Counted from the first letter of the stretch, positions 51,054 through 61,138 are shown. The stretch is 64,000 nucleotides of DNA from Virgibacillus_P tibetensis (GCF_036026595.1 NZ_JARZFX010000004.1:254249-318248), one strand, 5' to 3'. Translations and numbers: made by a program. Notes: generated by a model not told the origin, from the sequence alone.

Positions 51054-52037
51054 CCCATAGAAAGTCATATAGCTTTATATATTTCGATGAGATTGACCAA
51101 TCGGCAGATGATTCAGAATAGAATGGCCACCTTTGCTTGCTAAGTAGTTGCTGTTTTTACAAATCAGTAATCTACGACGTTTCCCCTCTGTGCATTTCTG
51201 CTGCTTCCCGTTGATTTGATTGAATTTCCTCTTGGGTGGAGCTTGAGCACCCTTACTTGCAAAGGTAAGTGTGACTTCTTCTACTAACACTTCGCGGTAT
51301 GCTTCCCCGGCCCAATCGAACAAAGAAGATTACTCAGATAGTACCCTCGGCTCACTGCGGGGTCTCGTGTGTCTTCCCTGTTCAATGCAGTACAGGGAAA
51401 GCTACAGTAGTACATCGCACGAAGGGTCTTCGTGTATTTCTTGCGCTAGTATTGAGAGATGATAAAATATTTATCTACTACTACATTAAATGATTTCTGC
51501 TTTTACGATTGTTAACTTTTGATGCGGCAGCCGACTCATGCTTAGAAAAGCAACAGCTGGAGATCCCACAGGGTATGCACGGTACTGTTTTTTTGTTATT
51601 TTGCTATACGATGTTTACGTTTTCTACATGCGATTTAGGTGGATTCATAATACTCCTCCATAAGTTGTGCATTTGAAGTATAAACAGATGGAATGAATAA
51701 TAGCATGTATATTCCCCCTTTCAAGAAGCTTGCAGTTTGTAAGGGGAAGGGACATTGAAGTAATAATTTCTTTGCAAAGAAACTACGTATAATATATTGC
51801 TAGAAACCCAATCCTAATAAAGTAAAACCTGATGCAGGAAAATAGAATGCATTTAAGGTTTGACCCATTATGATTCGAAGACAGATACTTTTACTTGAAG
51901 TTATGTTATAGCGTCATTAATGCTTTATAGAAAATTTTACTTTGGTTTAATCTTCGTAAAGCATCTATAGTTTAAAAAATCATGTATCTCGTTTACAATA
52001 GATATAACGAGAATTAAGAAGGTAGGTTACTAGTATT
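51054..52037. other. Gene desert of almost 1 kb with degenerate repeats
   Basis: No convincing gene in 984 bases. The left part (51085-51330) has a spurious minus-strand frame of 82 codons with a very basic composition and no start signal; the middle (51300-51450) is repeat-like G+C-rich sequence; 51527-51558 repeats 19581-19611; a T-run follows at 51590-51597. From 51600 it is A+T-rich. The helicase gene's ribosome site AAGGTAGG lies at 52019-52026. Confidence 0.5.
51527..51558. repeat. Second copy of a 31-base repeat fragment
   Basis: CAGCCGACTCATGC, a few variable bases, then GAAAAGCAACAGCT. It matches 19581-19611 with only a few differences, showing both intergenic regions carry the same decayed element. 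Confidence 0.6.
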
Positions 52038-55000
52038 TTGAAAAGTATCGGTGATATTAACATCCAAAAACTATTTCCCTCCATTATCTATAAGCGTGGG
52101 TTAGAATACTATAAACGTGATAAAGTTAGTGATCTTTTATACGATATAAACTACCAGGTGTGGACTGCAACTGTACACGGAACGGAAAATTACTTTGTTG
52201 AAATAAATATGAAAGAATTTGCAGAGGGATCCATAGATACTTATTGTGATTGTCCTGCATTCGATACATTTGGCTCCTGCAAGCATATTGCTGCAACATT
52301 AATAAGTGTAGCGCATAAAGAATCAAACAAAGCACCTGCTGCAGCTAATTATGATTATAAAACAACAAATCGGTTTATTACTGCAATAAGCAATATCCAC
52401 CAACCCGATAAGGGTAACGAAGTTCTGCCGGAAAAGTTACCTATGTATGTGGAGTATTACTGCAAGTGGTCATATGATAAAAATTTATTGATTGAACTGA
52501 AGACTGGTGAAAAAAGATGTTTTGTGGTTAAAGATGCCAAGGACTTTCTTAAAAATGTGCTTCATGGCAATGAGCACTATTTTACTAAAACATTCACCTA
52601 CAACCCGGAGACACATTATTTTCTGCAACAGGATTTGGAAGTTTTTGAGATGCTCTACGCTGTTCTTAAAAATGAACAAATCTACAGTGGGTACACATAC
52701 TATCATTATCAGGGGAATGTAAATGATAAACGTTCCATTGTTATCCCAGCGTTAATTGTCCGTGAGCTTTTTGAAAAAATTACGCAAAGGGACTTTACTG
52801 TAGAGGCAGGAAACAAAAGCTATCATCATATTAGTATCGAAAAAGAGAAGCTGCCGTTTAACTTTTCTATCACTAAAAATGAAGCAGATGATCTGGTTCT
52901 GACAATGGATGATATTGCAGGTGGGACGTACTTCAAAGCATATGAGATGTTATTTTCCAATGGGGTTTTTTATTTTCCGACAAAGGAACAGATTCCTGTT
53001 CTGGAGCAAATTAGTCAATTTGGTATGGAGGATCTACAGCTGCCAATTACAAAAAAACAGGCAGATACTTTTTTATCAGAGGTGTTACCATCATTGAAAC
53101 GAGTTGGCGAGGTAGAAATTTCTGAGAAGGTTTCTGCTGAAATTATTCAAGTAGCACTTCGGGCAAAATTGTATCTTGAAGTCAAAGCTGACTGGATTGT
53201 CGGTAAATTAGAATACCATTATGGGGATCAGTTGATAGATCCATTTAGTGGGCGTGAGCAGAATGATGTTATTATTATTCGTGATGTGGAAAAGGAACAG
53301 CATATTATGCGGCTTATCGAGCATGCTGACTTCAAGTATAATGGCAGGGAACTCTATATTGAAGCCGATGAGGATGATGAGATATACGAGTTTCTATATA
53401 ACGTACTTCCCTTGTTGGATGAGCAGGTAGAGTTATTCTTAACCTCAGAAATCCGCAACTTTATCGTTGAGAACGAACCTATGCCAAGCACGAGTGTGCG
53501 ACTTGAGTCATCATCCAACCTGCTTGATATAGGCTTTAATATACAGGGAGTTAACGAGACAGAAATTAACCAAATATTAAATGCTGTTATTGAGAGAAAA
53601 CGGTATTACCGTATGCAAAGCGGGGCACTGCTTTCGCTTGAAGGTGAAGAGTTTACTTCTATGAAACAATTTTTCAATGACATGGATATCAGTAAGAAAG
53701 ATTTACAGGATGGAAGTGTTCAAGTACCGGTTTACCGTGGTGCACAAATTGACGAACTCATTGATACAAACAAGAATTACGATCCATCCTTCCGGAAGCT
53801 ATTAAATCAATTGAAATCACCGGAGGAGCAGGTTTACCCACTACCAGAAAATTTGAAAGCGACATTGCGAAATTATCAGCTTACAGGATTTCAATGGTTT
53901 AAATCATTAAGTAATTACCACCTTGGTGGTATATTAGCTGATGATATGGGATTGGGTAAGACGCTGCAGAGTATTGCGTACATTGCATCAGAACCAAGTG
54001 ACAATCCGCATTTAATCGTTGCACCGTCCTCTGTTGTTTACAACTGGAAGAATGAATGTGAAAAGTTTATGCCAGAATTGAAAGTAGCAATTCTGACAGG
54101 TACCCCACTTGAGAGGCAACAGAAAATTGGGGAATTAAAAGATATGGACGTCTGGATTACCTCCTATGCTACGCTTAGACAGGATATCGAGCTATATCGC
54201 GAATTAACATTTCAAACGCTCATATTGGACGAAGCGCAATATATAAAAAATTATGCAACAAAAACATCGAAGGCCATGCGTGAGATTAAGGCGAGTAGAA
54301 GATTTGCATTAAGTGGCACTCCAATTGAAAATTCAATTGATGAGCTTTGGGCAATTTTTCAAGTTATTTTACCAGGGCTTATGCCCAGTCAGCGTGAATT
54401 TAAAAAGCTGTCCCATGAAAAAATTGCAATGCTTACTAGACCATTTATCTTGCGTCGCCTGAAAAAGGATGTACTGAAAGAGTTACCGGATAAGATTGAG
54501 TCGGTTCACGTTTCTGAATTAACAAAGGAACAAAAGGATCTTTATGTTGGTTATCACCGCCAATTGCAGCAGGAAGCCTCACAATCAATGAAAGAGAGTG
54601 GTTTTAATCAAAACCGGATGAAAATATTAGCCGGATTAACCCGTCTGCGGCAAATTTGTTGCCATCCCTCTTTGTTCATAGAAAACTATGAGGGGAAATC
54701 AGGTAAGCTCGAGCAATTGATGGATACGGTACGAAGTGCAATTGGGAATGGCAAACGCATGTTGATATTCTCCCAATTTACAAGTATGCATGAAATTATT
54801 ATAAATAAATTGGAACTAGATGGTATTGATTACTTTTATTTACATGGACAAACGCACTCACAAGATCGTGTTAAGATGAGTGAACGTTTTAATGACGGCG
54901 AAAAAGACGTTTTCCTGATTTCCTTAAAGGCAGGAGGAACTGGCTTGAATCTGACAGGGGCAGATACAGTAATTCTGTATGATCTATGGTGGAATCCAGC

Positions 55001-55211
55001 AGTTGAAGATCAGGCGACAGGAAGAGCGCATCGTTTTGGACAAAAAAATGTTGTGCAAGTTATTCGTCTCATAACTGAAGGAACAATTGAAGAAAAAATC
55101 TTTGATTTACAACAGAAAAAACGCGAACTTATTGACCAGGTTATTCAACCGGGTGAGAAGATGCTATCGACCTTAAGCGAAGACGATGTTCGGGAATTGC
55201 TGAATATATAG
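52038..55211 (+). CDS. SNF2-family helicase with SWIM zinc finger
   Basis: A 1057-residue ATPase. The SWIM zinc finger is C70DC72...C81KH83 near the N-terminus; residues 130-560 form the bacterial SNF2-associated region; the SNF2 motor spans about 600-1057 with motif I DDMGLGKT (about 634), motif II DEAQ (about 729), SGTPIENS (motif III) and motif VI GRAHRFGQ (about 994). Such proteins remodel protein-nucleic acid complexes, for example by recycling RNA polymerase. The TTG start at 52038 has AAGGTAGG about 12 bases upstream, rather distant. Single gene with terminator. Confidence 0.93.
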   Translation: MKSIGDINIQKLFPSIIYKRGLEYYKRDKVSDLLYDINYQVWTATVHGTENYFVEINMKEFAEGSIDTYCDCPAFDTFGSCKHIAATLISVAHKESNKAPAAANYDYKTTNRFITAISNIHQPDKGNEVLPEKLPMYVEYYCKWSYDKNLLIELKTGEKRCFVVKDAKDFLKNVLHGNEHYFTKTFTYNPETHYFLQQDLEVFEMLYAVLKNEQIYSGYTYYHYQGNVNDKRSIVIPALIVRELFEKITQRDFTVEAGNKSYHHISIEKEKLPFNFSITKNEADDLVLTMDDIAGGTYFKAYEMLFSNGVFYFPTKEQIPVLEQISQFGMEDLQLPITKKQADTFLSEVLPSLKRVGEVEISEKVSAEIIQVALRAKLYLEVKADWIVGKLEYHYGDQLIDPFSGREQNDVIIIRDVEKEQHIMRLIEHADFKYNGRELYIEADEDDEIYEFLYNVLPLLDEQVELFLTSEIRNFIVENEPMPSTSVRLESSSNLLDIGFNIQGVNETEINQILNAVIERKRYYRMQSGALLSLEGEEFTSMKQFFNDMDISKKDLQDGSVQVPVYRGAQIDELIDTNKNYDPSFRKLLNQLKSPEEQVYPLPENLKATLRNYQLTGFQWFKSLSNYHLGGILADDMGLGKTLQSIAYIASEPSDNPHLIVAPSSVVYNWKNECEKFMPELKVAILTGTPLERQQKIGELKDMDVWITSYATLRQDIELYRELTFQTLILDEAQYIKNYATKTSKAMREIKASRRFALSGTPIENSIDELWAIFQVILPGLMPSQREFKKLSHEKIAMLTRPFILRRLKKDVLKELPDKIESVHVSELTKEQKDLYVGYHRQLQQEASQSMKESGFNQNRMKILAGLTRLRQICCHPSLFIENYEGKSGKLEQLMDTVRSAIGNGKRMLIFSQFTSMHEIIINKLELDGIDYFYLHGQTHSQDRVKMSERFNDGEKDVFLISLKAGGTGLNLTGADTVILYDLWWNPAVEDQATGRAHRFGQKNVVQVIRLITEGTIEEKIFDLQQKKRELIDQVIQPGEKMLSTLSEDDVRELLNI

Positions 55212-55212
55212 G

Positions 55213-55243
55213 AAAAGAGACACACTCAGTTGTGTCTCTTTTG
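55213..55243 (+). terminator. Terminator of the SNF2 helicase gene
   Basis: AAAAGAGACACA and TGTGTCTCTTTT pair perfectly around a short loop (CTCAGT), with the 3 prime arm ending in TTTT. Confidence 0.85.
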
Positions 55244-55310
55244 GTTTGTTTGGATGCTAAAAGGGTACTATAAAAGGAAAGAAAACTAAAAGGAAGGATG
55301 TTTTGATAGG

Positions 55311-55628
55311 ATGGAAAATATTCTGGCTTACTTTAAGTCCGAAAATGACGCTGAATCTGCACGCGCTAACCTGCAGCGATTACAAGTATCATCTATTATT
55401 GTTGATAAGCTTCCAGAAACTGAAGGACAACAAACCTTTGTGCCCTTATTTACTGTGGGGTCAACGACCACTAGCACAGGTATAGTAGGAACAGTATCTA
55501 ATAATGGTAACGAAGGTGACCATGGTAAGGAAATGACTTATTTAGTAGAAGGAAAGGTGAAGCCTGAGGATTATGAGGAAGCATTACAAATCCTGGCAGA
55601 AAGTAAAGGATATAAGAATAATGAATAA
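55311..55628 (+). CDS. Small conserved-looking protein of unknown function
   Basis: A 105-residue soluble protein. The N-terminal half looks like a small alpha/beta domain (ILAYFKSENDAESARANLQR, then SSIIVDKLPE), the middle is Gly/Thr/Asn-rich (GSTTTSTGIVGTVSNNGNEG), and the C-terminus has a second beta-alpha unit (MTYLVEGKVKPEDYEEAL). The layout recalls the N-terminal domain of Bacillus general-stress proteins such as YflT, but the likeness is weak. ATG 55311 is preceded by AAGGAAGG about 15 bases away. Single gene between two terminators. Confidence 0.65.
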   Translation: MENILAYFKSENDAESARANLQRLQVSSIIVDKLPETEGQQTFVPLFTVGSTTTSTGIVGTVSNNGNEGDHGKEMTYLVEGKVKPEDYEEALQILAESKGYKNNE

Positions 55629-55660
55629 AATGACCGAGACATGAGGTCTGGGTCATTTTC
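55627..55660. terminator. Bidirectional terminator
   Basis: AAAATGACC-GAGAC and GTCT-GGGTCATTTT pair around ATGAG, with A-runs and T-runs at both sides, between convergent genes. Confidence 0.8.
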
Positions 55661-55677
55661 CAATTGAAAGTATTTTG

Positions 55678-56979
55678 CTACTGATTTAAAGTAAACAGTT
55701 TTCGGGGTCGTCCTTTCACATAAGGTTTTTCTTCTCCAACTACTTTTATAACGTCACCAGTTAACAGTTTACTTATGGTTCGTTCTGCGCTTCTTTTGGT
55801 TACCCGGTAGTAGATTGCAATATCGTTGGATGAGAAAGGCTCATTATTTCGTAAAGTAATAAAATCAATAAAATTGTAAGACAGTTCATTATTTAAGCGT
55901 GCTTTATGAATGAGCGCCTGATACAGGCGTGACGTATCAAAGTGTTTCTGTACACCAAGGGGACCGATTATATCCTGTCTCTCATTTACTATATAACAGT
56001 TACTGTTATTTGTTTGTTTACATGTCTCTAATGCTAACTTGGCATTGTCCTCTGCTTGCTTGGCCGTTAATCCCAATCCGAAACCGATGTCAATAGGCGT
56101 TTGTAATGCTGCCTCTAAATCTTCAAGTAATGGAAAGTCCCTGTAATGATTTGTTATATGATCCAGAACCCCTCTTGTTCCGAATAAAACTATTTGACCA
56201 TCAATGTTAGGCATAACGGATGCGTATGTCTTATGTCCGAATTTTAATAGGATTTGATATAATCTTAGTAAGATTTCCTTAACAGCTAATTCGCCTTTTT
56301 CTTCCCTTATTTTATCTAAATATTTAATACGGATAAATCCTGCTACGATCTGAGCACTCTTACTTTGATTTAGATTGGATATTGTTTTAGCTTCATTAAT
56401 GGCGCGTTCAATATTAAGTTGGGGAATAATCATACAATAGCAGGGGATTCCCAGTTCCTTAAGGCGTTCCTCAACGTCATTTATTGAGGTGAGCACATAA
56501 TCAATCTTGCCTGTTTCCCATAACTTTTTATGATGGCTGATAATTTTTTCCAGGTTTATTGTTTCGTCGTCTCCGAAACTGTATGTATAAATTTCATTAT
56601 CTACTATTTTCAACTCTTTAAAAACGGCAGTTACATTTTGATGATTATACACATCTACTGAGAAACGGTTTAATGACTGCATGCAGTGATTCCTTAGTCG
56701 GTATAGAGAAGTTAATATCATATATTCATCAAATTCCACCAGAACTGCAGGGAGACGTTTTTTATCTATTTTTTCTTTAGCATATAAGTAAGGGAGGGCG
56801 CCTGCGAATAAATAAATATCACACATGAAGGCTTTATCAATTAATGTATCAGCCTCACTAGCCTTTGTATAAGTAAAAGGAATAATTTCTATATCATCTT
56901 GTTCAACAAGGTAATCGTGTATTCGCTCTAATATTTCTTCTCTGCTGAATACGGCTATTTTCACCTTCATATAGTACAC
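55678..56979 (-). CDS. Putative transcriptional regulator with a degenerate cyclase-like domain
   Basis: A 433-residue three-part protein. The N-terminus (about 4-150) looks like a receiver/PrpR-type sensing domain (VKIAVFSREEILERIHDYL). The middle (about 205-330) resembles a degenerate GGDEF/class III cyclase-like fold (SAQIVAGFIRIKYLDKI, PIDIGFGLGLTAKQAEDNAKLAL) without catalytic GGDEF residues. The C-terminus (about 365-433) is a winged helix (SSNDIAIYYRVTKRSAERTISKL, then KGRPRKLFTLN). It is next to a serine hydrolase and an oligopeptide importer on the same strand and probably regulates them. GTG/ATG choice is open; MKVKIAVF at 56970 is also possible. Confidence 0.65.
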   Translation of the reverse strand: MYYMKVKIAVFSREEILERIHDYLVEQDDIEIIPFTYTKASEADTLIDKAFMCDIYLFAGALPYLYAKEKIDKKRLPAVLVEFDEYMILTSLYRLRNHCMQSLNRFSVDVYNHQNVTAVFKELKIVDNEIYTYSFGDDETINLEKIISHHKKLWETGKIDYVLTSINDVEERLKELGIPCYCMIIPQLNIERAINEAKTISNLNQSKSAQIVAGFIRIKYLDKIREEKGELAVKEILLRLYQILLKFGHKTYASVMPNIDGQIVLFGTRGVLDHITNHYRDFPLLEDLEAALQTPIDIGFGLGLTAKQAEDNAKLALETCKQTNNSNCYIVNERQDIIGPLGVQKHFDTSRLYQALIHKARLNNELSYNFIDFITLRNNEPFSSNDIAIYYRVTKRSAERTISKLLTGDVIKVVGEEKPYVKGRPRKLFTLNQ

Positions 56980-57066
56980 TCCTATTATATAGTATGGTCA
57001 TCGAAGCCATGCACGTACTGTTATTACTAGCCTGATCTTCTCTTTAACAGTCAATTGGCGCGACTT

Positions 57067-57858
57067 TTATCCACTCTTTAAATAATTAACTAAGAGGCTG
57101 CCGATATCAGCAATGTACTCTTGAGCAATTGCGTTATTTTCCCAGCCACTGGATAGTACAGCGGCATGCAGCGTTTTACCTCTGTACTTTATAATGGCTG
57201 CATCATGTTCTAATCCTGGCAATTCACCTGTTTTGTGGTGGATGTCTATTTGATCATCTAGAATAAACTTTTTTGGCAATTTATGCTTAAATTGTTGATT
57301 CAACATCATTTTCATTATTTGTGAGCGGCTGTTGTCATTTATAATCGTATTTTTATTGGATATTAGTTTTAAGAAAAGCATGGTATCCTCAGCACTTATA
57401 AAATTATCAAGGCCAGATTCTTGGGCCTGCACATCCATAAACTTTCTCTCTAATTGCGTGTTTTTACAGCCAATTAATGTATTCAGCTTATTTACATTTT
57501 CCATCCCAACTGTATCCAGGAGTATATTTGCTGCAGTATTGTCAGAAATAATGATCATTAGCTCCATTAAGTTTTCATAACTGTATACATGGGAATTGGT
57601 TAGATAGTTAATAATACCGGCTCCGTTTACCATCATATCTTTCTCTACATAAACAAGCCTTTCTAAGGAAAGTAAATCCTTTTCTATCTGGCGGTAAGTC
57701 TCAATAAGAATTGGTAGCTTAACTATGCTGGCCGCCCTTATTTTTTTTGAAGCATTACTGACAATGCTTCCTTCGTCGGTATGTATGGATATACAAAAAT
57801 TATCTTTAACGTTTTCAATCCGTTGGTGGATAAGGCATTCTAATTGATTTATATTCAT
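57067..57858 (-). CDS. Class-A beta-lactamase-fold serine hydrolase, cytoplasmic
   Basis: A 263-residue serine hydrolase with all penicillin-recognising motifs: S44-IV-K47, S105DN and K209TG, plus the omega-loop-like LERKFMD. It has no signal peptide, unlike true beta-lactamases, so it should act inside the cell, for example on peptides or peptidoglycan fragments brought in by the neighbouring importer. ATG 57858 has AAGGGGG upstream; an earlier in-frame start at 57885 lies before it. About 230 bases separate it from the importer genes and a terminator lies between. Confidence 0.85.
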   Translation of the reverse strand: MNINQLECLIHQRIENVKDNFCISIHTDEGSIVSNASKKIRAASIVKLPILIETYRQIEKDLLSLERLVYVEKDMMVNGAGIINYLTNSHVYSYENLMELMIIISDNTAANILLDTVGMENVNKLNTLIGCKNTQLERKFMDVQAQESGLDNFISAEDTMLFLKLISNKNTIINDNSRSQIMKMMLNQQFKHKLPKKFILDDQIDIHHKTGELPGLEHDAAIIKYRGKTLHAAVLSSGWENNAIAQEYIADIGSLLVNYLKSG

Positions 57859-57967
57859 AGATACCCCCTTAATTAACGAAATCATTAACGAAATAGTTCG
57901 CTAATTGATTTAATCCTATTGAATTTTCTTAAAATTGTCAAGAAATAATTTATATAAGAAATAGAAA

Positions 57968-57998
57968 AGCACCCCAGATTTAAAATCCTGGAGTGCTC
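57968..57998 (-). terminator. Terminator of the oligopeptide importer operon
   Basis: On the minus strand AGCACTCCAGG and CTGGGGTGCT pair with one or two mismatches around ATTTTAAAT and are followed by TTTTCTATTTC, about 95 bases after the last importer gene. Confidence 0.7.
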
Positions 57999-58090
57999 TT
58001 CTATTCAGTCGGTCGGCTTTTGGCTGATCCGACAATCCATAGTACATAGCTATACTGACAATTAAATTACTCTATAAGTAAAAATCCGTT

Positions 58091-59107
58091 CTATCTGGTT
58101 GGCTGATGAGCTCCAGATTCGATTTCTTCCATATAGTGACAAGCAGCTTGGTGGCTGTCCTTCATATAATCTTCACTCCGAAGTTCAGGAACCTCGTTTA
58201 CGCATTTTTCTGTAGCAAAAGGACATCTTGTGTGAAATCTGCAGCCATTCGGAGGATTAATTGGAGATGGTACATCTCCTGTAAGGATAATCCGTTCCTT
58301 TTTTGTTTCTGATTTAGTGCTTGGAATTGCAGATAAAAGTGCTTTTGTATAGGGGTGTTGCGGATTTGTAAACAAAGATTTTTTGTCAGCTATTTCCACA
58401 ATTTTGCCCAGATACATCACTATGACGCGGTCGGATATATGACGTACTACTCCCAGGTCATGTGAAATAAATAAATAAGTTAATTTAAATTCCCGTTGTA
58501 ATTTTTTTAACAGGTTTATAACTTGTGCTTGAATAGAGACATCCAGTGCGGATACAGCTTCGTCACAAATGATCAGCTGTGGATTAACAGATAGAGCTCT
58601 TGCAATCCCTATCCTTTGTCGTTGTCCTCCACTGAATTCATGTGGCAAGCGGTCTGCCTGATGCGACCCTAAACCTACCGTTTCCATTAATTCTAAAATC
58701 TTGTCATTTCTTTTACTTTTAGGAACTACATTTTGTATTTCCATTGCTTCATTCAAAATTTGTCGCACTGTATGACGCGGGTTAATGGAAGCGTAAGGAT
58801 CCTGGAAAATTACTTGCATGTGTTTACGTGTTTTTTTCATTTTTCTTTTATTAAATGAAAGCAGATCTTCACCATCAAATTCAACCTGCCCACCAGTTGG
58901 CTCATCTAAACGTAGAATTGCCCGACCGGTCGTTGACTTACCACAACCGGATTCGCCTACTATACTTACAGTTTCTCCTTCATAAATAGCAAAAGAAATA
59001 CCGTCAACAGCTTTTACATGATTTACAGTACGACCAAGAAAGCCTCCTTTAATAGGAAAGTGCTGTTCCAGGTCTGTTACTTTAAGTAGTTCTTTCTGGT
59101 TGACCAT
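58091..59107 (-). CDS. Oligopeptide/dipeptide ABC transporter ATPase, OppF/DppF-like
   Basis: A 338-residue ATPase. Walker A GESGCGKST (about 52-60), signature FSGGQRQRIGIARAL, Walker B LIICDEAVSALDV and the C-terminal oligo_HPY domain GCRFHTRCPFATEKC with its cysteines. ATG 59107 has GGAGGTGA seven bases upstream; it overlaps the end of the preceding ATPase gene by 26 bases. It pairs with OppD-like below and energises peptide import. Confidence 0.93.
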   Translation of the reverse strand: MVNQKELLKVTDLEQHFPIKGGFLGRTVNHVKAVDGISFAIYEGETVSIVGESGCGKSTTGRAILRLDEPTGGQVEFDGEDLLSFNKRKMKKTRKHMQVIFQDPYASINPRHTVRQILNEAMEIQNVVPKSKRNDKILELMETVGLGSHQADRLPHEFSGGQRQRIGIARALSVNPQLIICDEAVSALDVSIQAQVINLLKKLQREFKLTYLFISHDLGVVRHISDRVIVMYLGKIVEIADKKSLFTNPQHPYTKALLSAIPSTKSETKKERIILTGDVPSPINPPNGCRFHTRCPFATEKCVNEVPELRSEDYMKDSHQAACHYMEEIESGAHQPTR

Positions 59108-60125
59108 AAACGCTCACCTCCGGATCGCCATCCCATTCATTGGAATATATCCAACAACGGATTTGATTATTATTTTCGTCTGTAACTAAGTCAGGGAGTT
59201 TATTTCTGCATAGTTCCGTAGCAAAAGGACAACGGGGTGCAAAACGGCATCCTGTTGGCATATCAGCAGGACTTGGTACAGATCCTGTAATAACTGGAAG
59301 ATCACCTTCTATATCATGGTCATATGGTGGTATAGAATTAAGCAGGCCAACCGTGTAGGGATGTTTAGGGTCGTTGAAAAGTGTTTTTACATCCGCATAT
59401 TCTACTATTTTACCGCAGTACATGACAGCAACATAATCACAGGACTCAGAAACTACTCCAAGGTCATGAGTGATTAATAGAATACCCATATCCAAACGGT
59501 TTTGTAAGTCTTTCATTAATTCTAATATTTGAGCTTGAATTGTTACATCCAGAGCTGTTGTAGGTTCATCTGCAACGAGCAGGTCGGGATTGCAGGCAAG
59601 TGCCATGGCAATCATAACCCGCTGCCTCATTCCACCAGACAGTTCATGCGGATACTGATCAACTCGTTTCTCGGGAGAAGGGATGCCAACAAGCTTCAAC
59701 ATCTCAATTGAACGTTGTTTCGCTTCTTTTCTGCCTAGCCCCTGATGTATCTTATACGATTCTCCTATTTGCTGTCCAACTGTATAAGTAGGGTTTAATG
59801 ATGTCATCGGTTCCTGGAAAATCATGGAAATTTCATTACCGCGAATCTTACGCATTTCAGCTTCAGTCTTATCAAGAAGATTTTCACCTTTGAAAATCAT
59901 TTCTCCGCCAACTATTTCTCCAGGTTCATCAATTAGCTGCAGTATGGAAAGGGATGTAATACTTTTTCCGGACCCCGATTCCCCGACTACTCCTAATGTT
60001 TTACCTCTTGGTAGGGCAAAAGTTACGCCATCAACGGCCTTAACCTCCTGCTCTTTTGTGAAAAAAGAAGTTTGCAGCTCCTTGATTTCTAATATATTTT
60101 CATAAGATTTATTACTATTTGTCAT
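59082..60125 (-). CDS. Oligopeptide/dipeptide ABC transporter ATPase, OppD/DppD-like
   Basis: A 347-residue ATPase. Walker A GESGSGKS, signature LSGGMRQRVMIAMAL, Walker B LLVADEPTTALDV and the cluster-like C-terminal oligo_HPY domain GCRFAPRCPFATELC. I use ATG 60125 with AAGGTGA upstream; ATG 60143 is before that site. Member of the permease-permease-ATPase-ATPase minus-strand operon. Confidence 0.93.
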   Translation of the reverse strand: MTNSNKSYENILEIKELQTSFFTKEQEVKAVDGVTFALPRGKTLGVVGESGSGKSITSLSILQLIDEPGEIVGGEMIFKGENLLDKTEAEMRKIRGNEISMIFQEPMTSLNPTYTVGQQIGESYKIHQGLGRKEAKQRSIEMLKLVGIPSPEKRVDQYPHELSGGMRQRVMIAMALACNPDLLVADEPTTALDVTIQAQILELMKDLQNRLDMGILLITHDLGVVSESCDYVAVMYCGKIVEYADVKTLFNDPKHPYTVGLLNSIPPYDHDIEGDLPVITGSVPSPADMPTGCRFAPRCPFATELCRNKLPDLVTDENNNQIRCWIYSNEWDGDPEVSVYGQPERTT

Positions 60126-60164
60126 ATGATATTCACCTTCCATATCATTCTATTTAACTATCAA

Positions 60165-61121
60165 TTAATCCAAATCAATACGCTTGTTCAAGAGTCGGTA
60201 GGTTATATCAACTAATAGGTTCACAAGTACAAACAGAAGAGCGATTACCAGTATTGTACCTTGAACTATTGGGAAATCTCTTGCGAGGATGGAATCAATA
60301 ATCAACTTTCCCATCCCGTTAATTGCAAATACGGTTTCTGTTAGAACAGTACCACCAAGAAGTGCACCGAATTGCAGTCCAACAACAGTTACAACAGGGA
60401 TCAAAGCGTTTTTAAGTGCATGGCGATAAACCACTACACGCTGCTTCACTCCTTTTGCTCTGGCTGTACGGATATAATCCTGTCCGATGACTTCCAGCAT
60501 ACTCGAACGTGTCATACGTGCAATAATTGCTGCACCACCTGTACCTAATGTAATGACTGGTAAGACAATTTGTGAAAAGCTACCCCAGCCAGATGGTTTA
60601 AACCAGCTCGTGTTTTCAAAAAATGGGATCCAGGCCGGTAAGTCAAATCCTATCGCAAACCATTGAATTAACATGAGCCCCAACCAGAAATTAGGCATCG
60701 ATAACCCGAACAAGGCGATTAACATTAAAGAAATATCAGCAAATGAATATTTTCTGGTAGCTGATATAATTCCAGCTATTAAGCCCATAAACACACTTAA
60801 GGCTGTACTGTATATGGCGAGTTCCACGGTTATCCAGAAACGGCCACCTATTTCTTTGGTTACATCTCTTCCACTGCGGATCGAGCTTCCAAGATCACCT
60901 TGTAATGCATTTGATACGTATTTAAAATATTGTACAGGTACGGGATCGTTAAGTCCTAAACGTTCCCTCATATTTTCAACTGTTTGTTCAGGTGCACTTT
61001 CACCTGCCATTATTTGAGCAGGATCACCTGGAATCAGGTGCATTAAACTAAATACTAGGATAGACACACCAATTAGAACAGGTATCGTTTGTATAAGACG
61101 TCTTACTATAAATTTAAACAT
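60165..61121 (-). CDS. Oligopeptide/dipeptide ABC transporter permease, DppB/OppB-like
   Basis: A 318-residue permease with six transmembrane segments. The family opening FKFIVRRLIQTIPVLIGVSI, LIPGDPAQIMAGESA and the EAA loop ARTARAKGVKQRVVVYRHAL near residue 215 are clear. ATG 61121 has AAAGGGGTG upstream. It lies between the DppC-like gene and the two ATPase genes. Confidence 0.93.
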   Translation of the reverse strand: MFKFIVRRLIQTIPVLIGVSILVFSLMHLIPGDPAQIMAGESAPEQTVENMRERLGLNDPVPVQYFKYVSNALQGDLGSSIRSGRDVTKEIGGRFWITVELAIYSTALSVFMGLIAGIISATRKYSFADISLMLIALFGLSMPNFWLGLMLIQWFAIGFDLPAWIPFFENTSWFKPSGWGSFSQIVLPVITLGTGGAAIIARMTRSSMLEVIGQDYIRTARAKGVKQRVVVYRHALKNALIPVVTVVGLQFGALLGGTVLTETVFAINGMGKLIIDSILARDFPIVQGTILVIALLFVLVNLLVDITYRLLNKRIDLD

Positions 61122-61138
61122 GTTAGTTGCACCCCTTT

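Noticed and set aside
51075..51323. An 82-codon minus-strand frame in the gene desert
   Set aside because: No ribosome site, no recognisable domain, and a composition unlike its neighbours; could be chance or repeat.
60673..61017. Long frames antisense to the peptide permease and similar ones antisense to the molybdoenzyme (1111-1530)
   Set aside because: They are shadows of strongly supported genes on the other strand and lack start signals.
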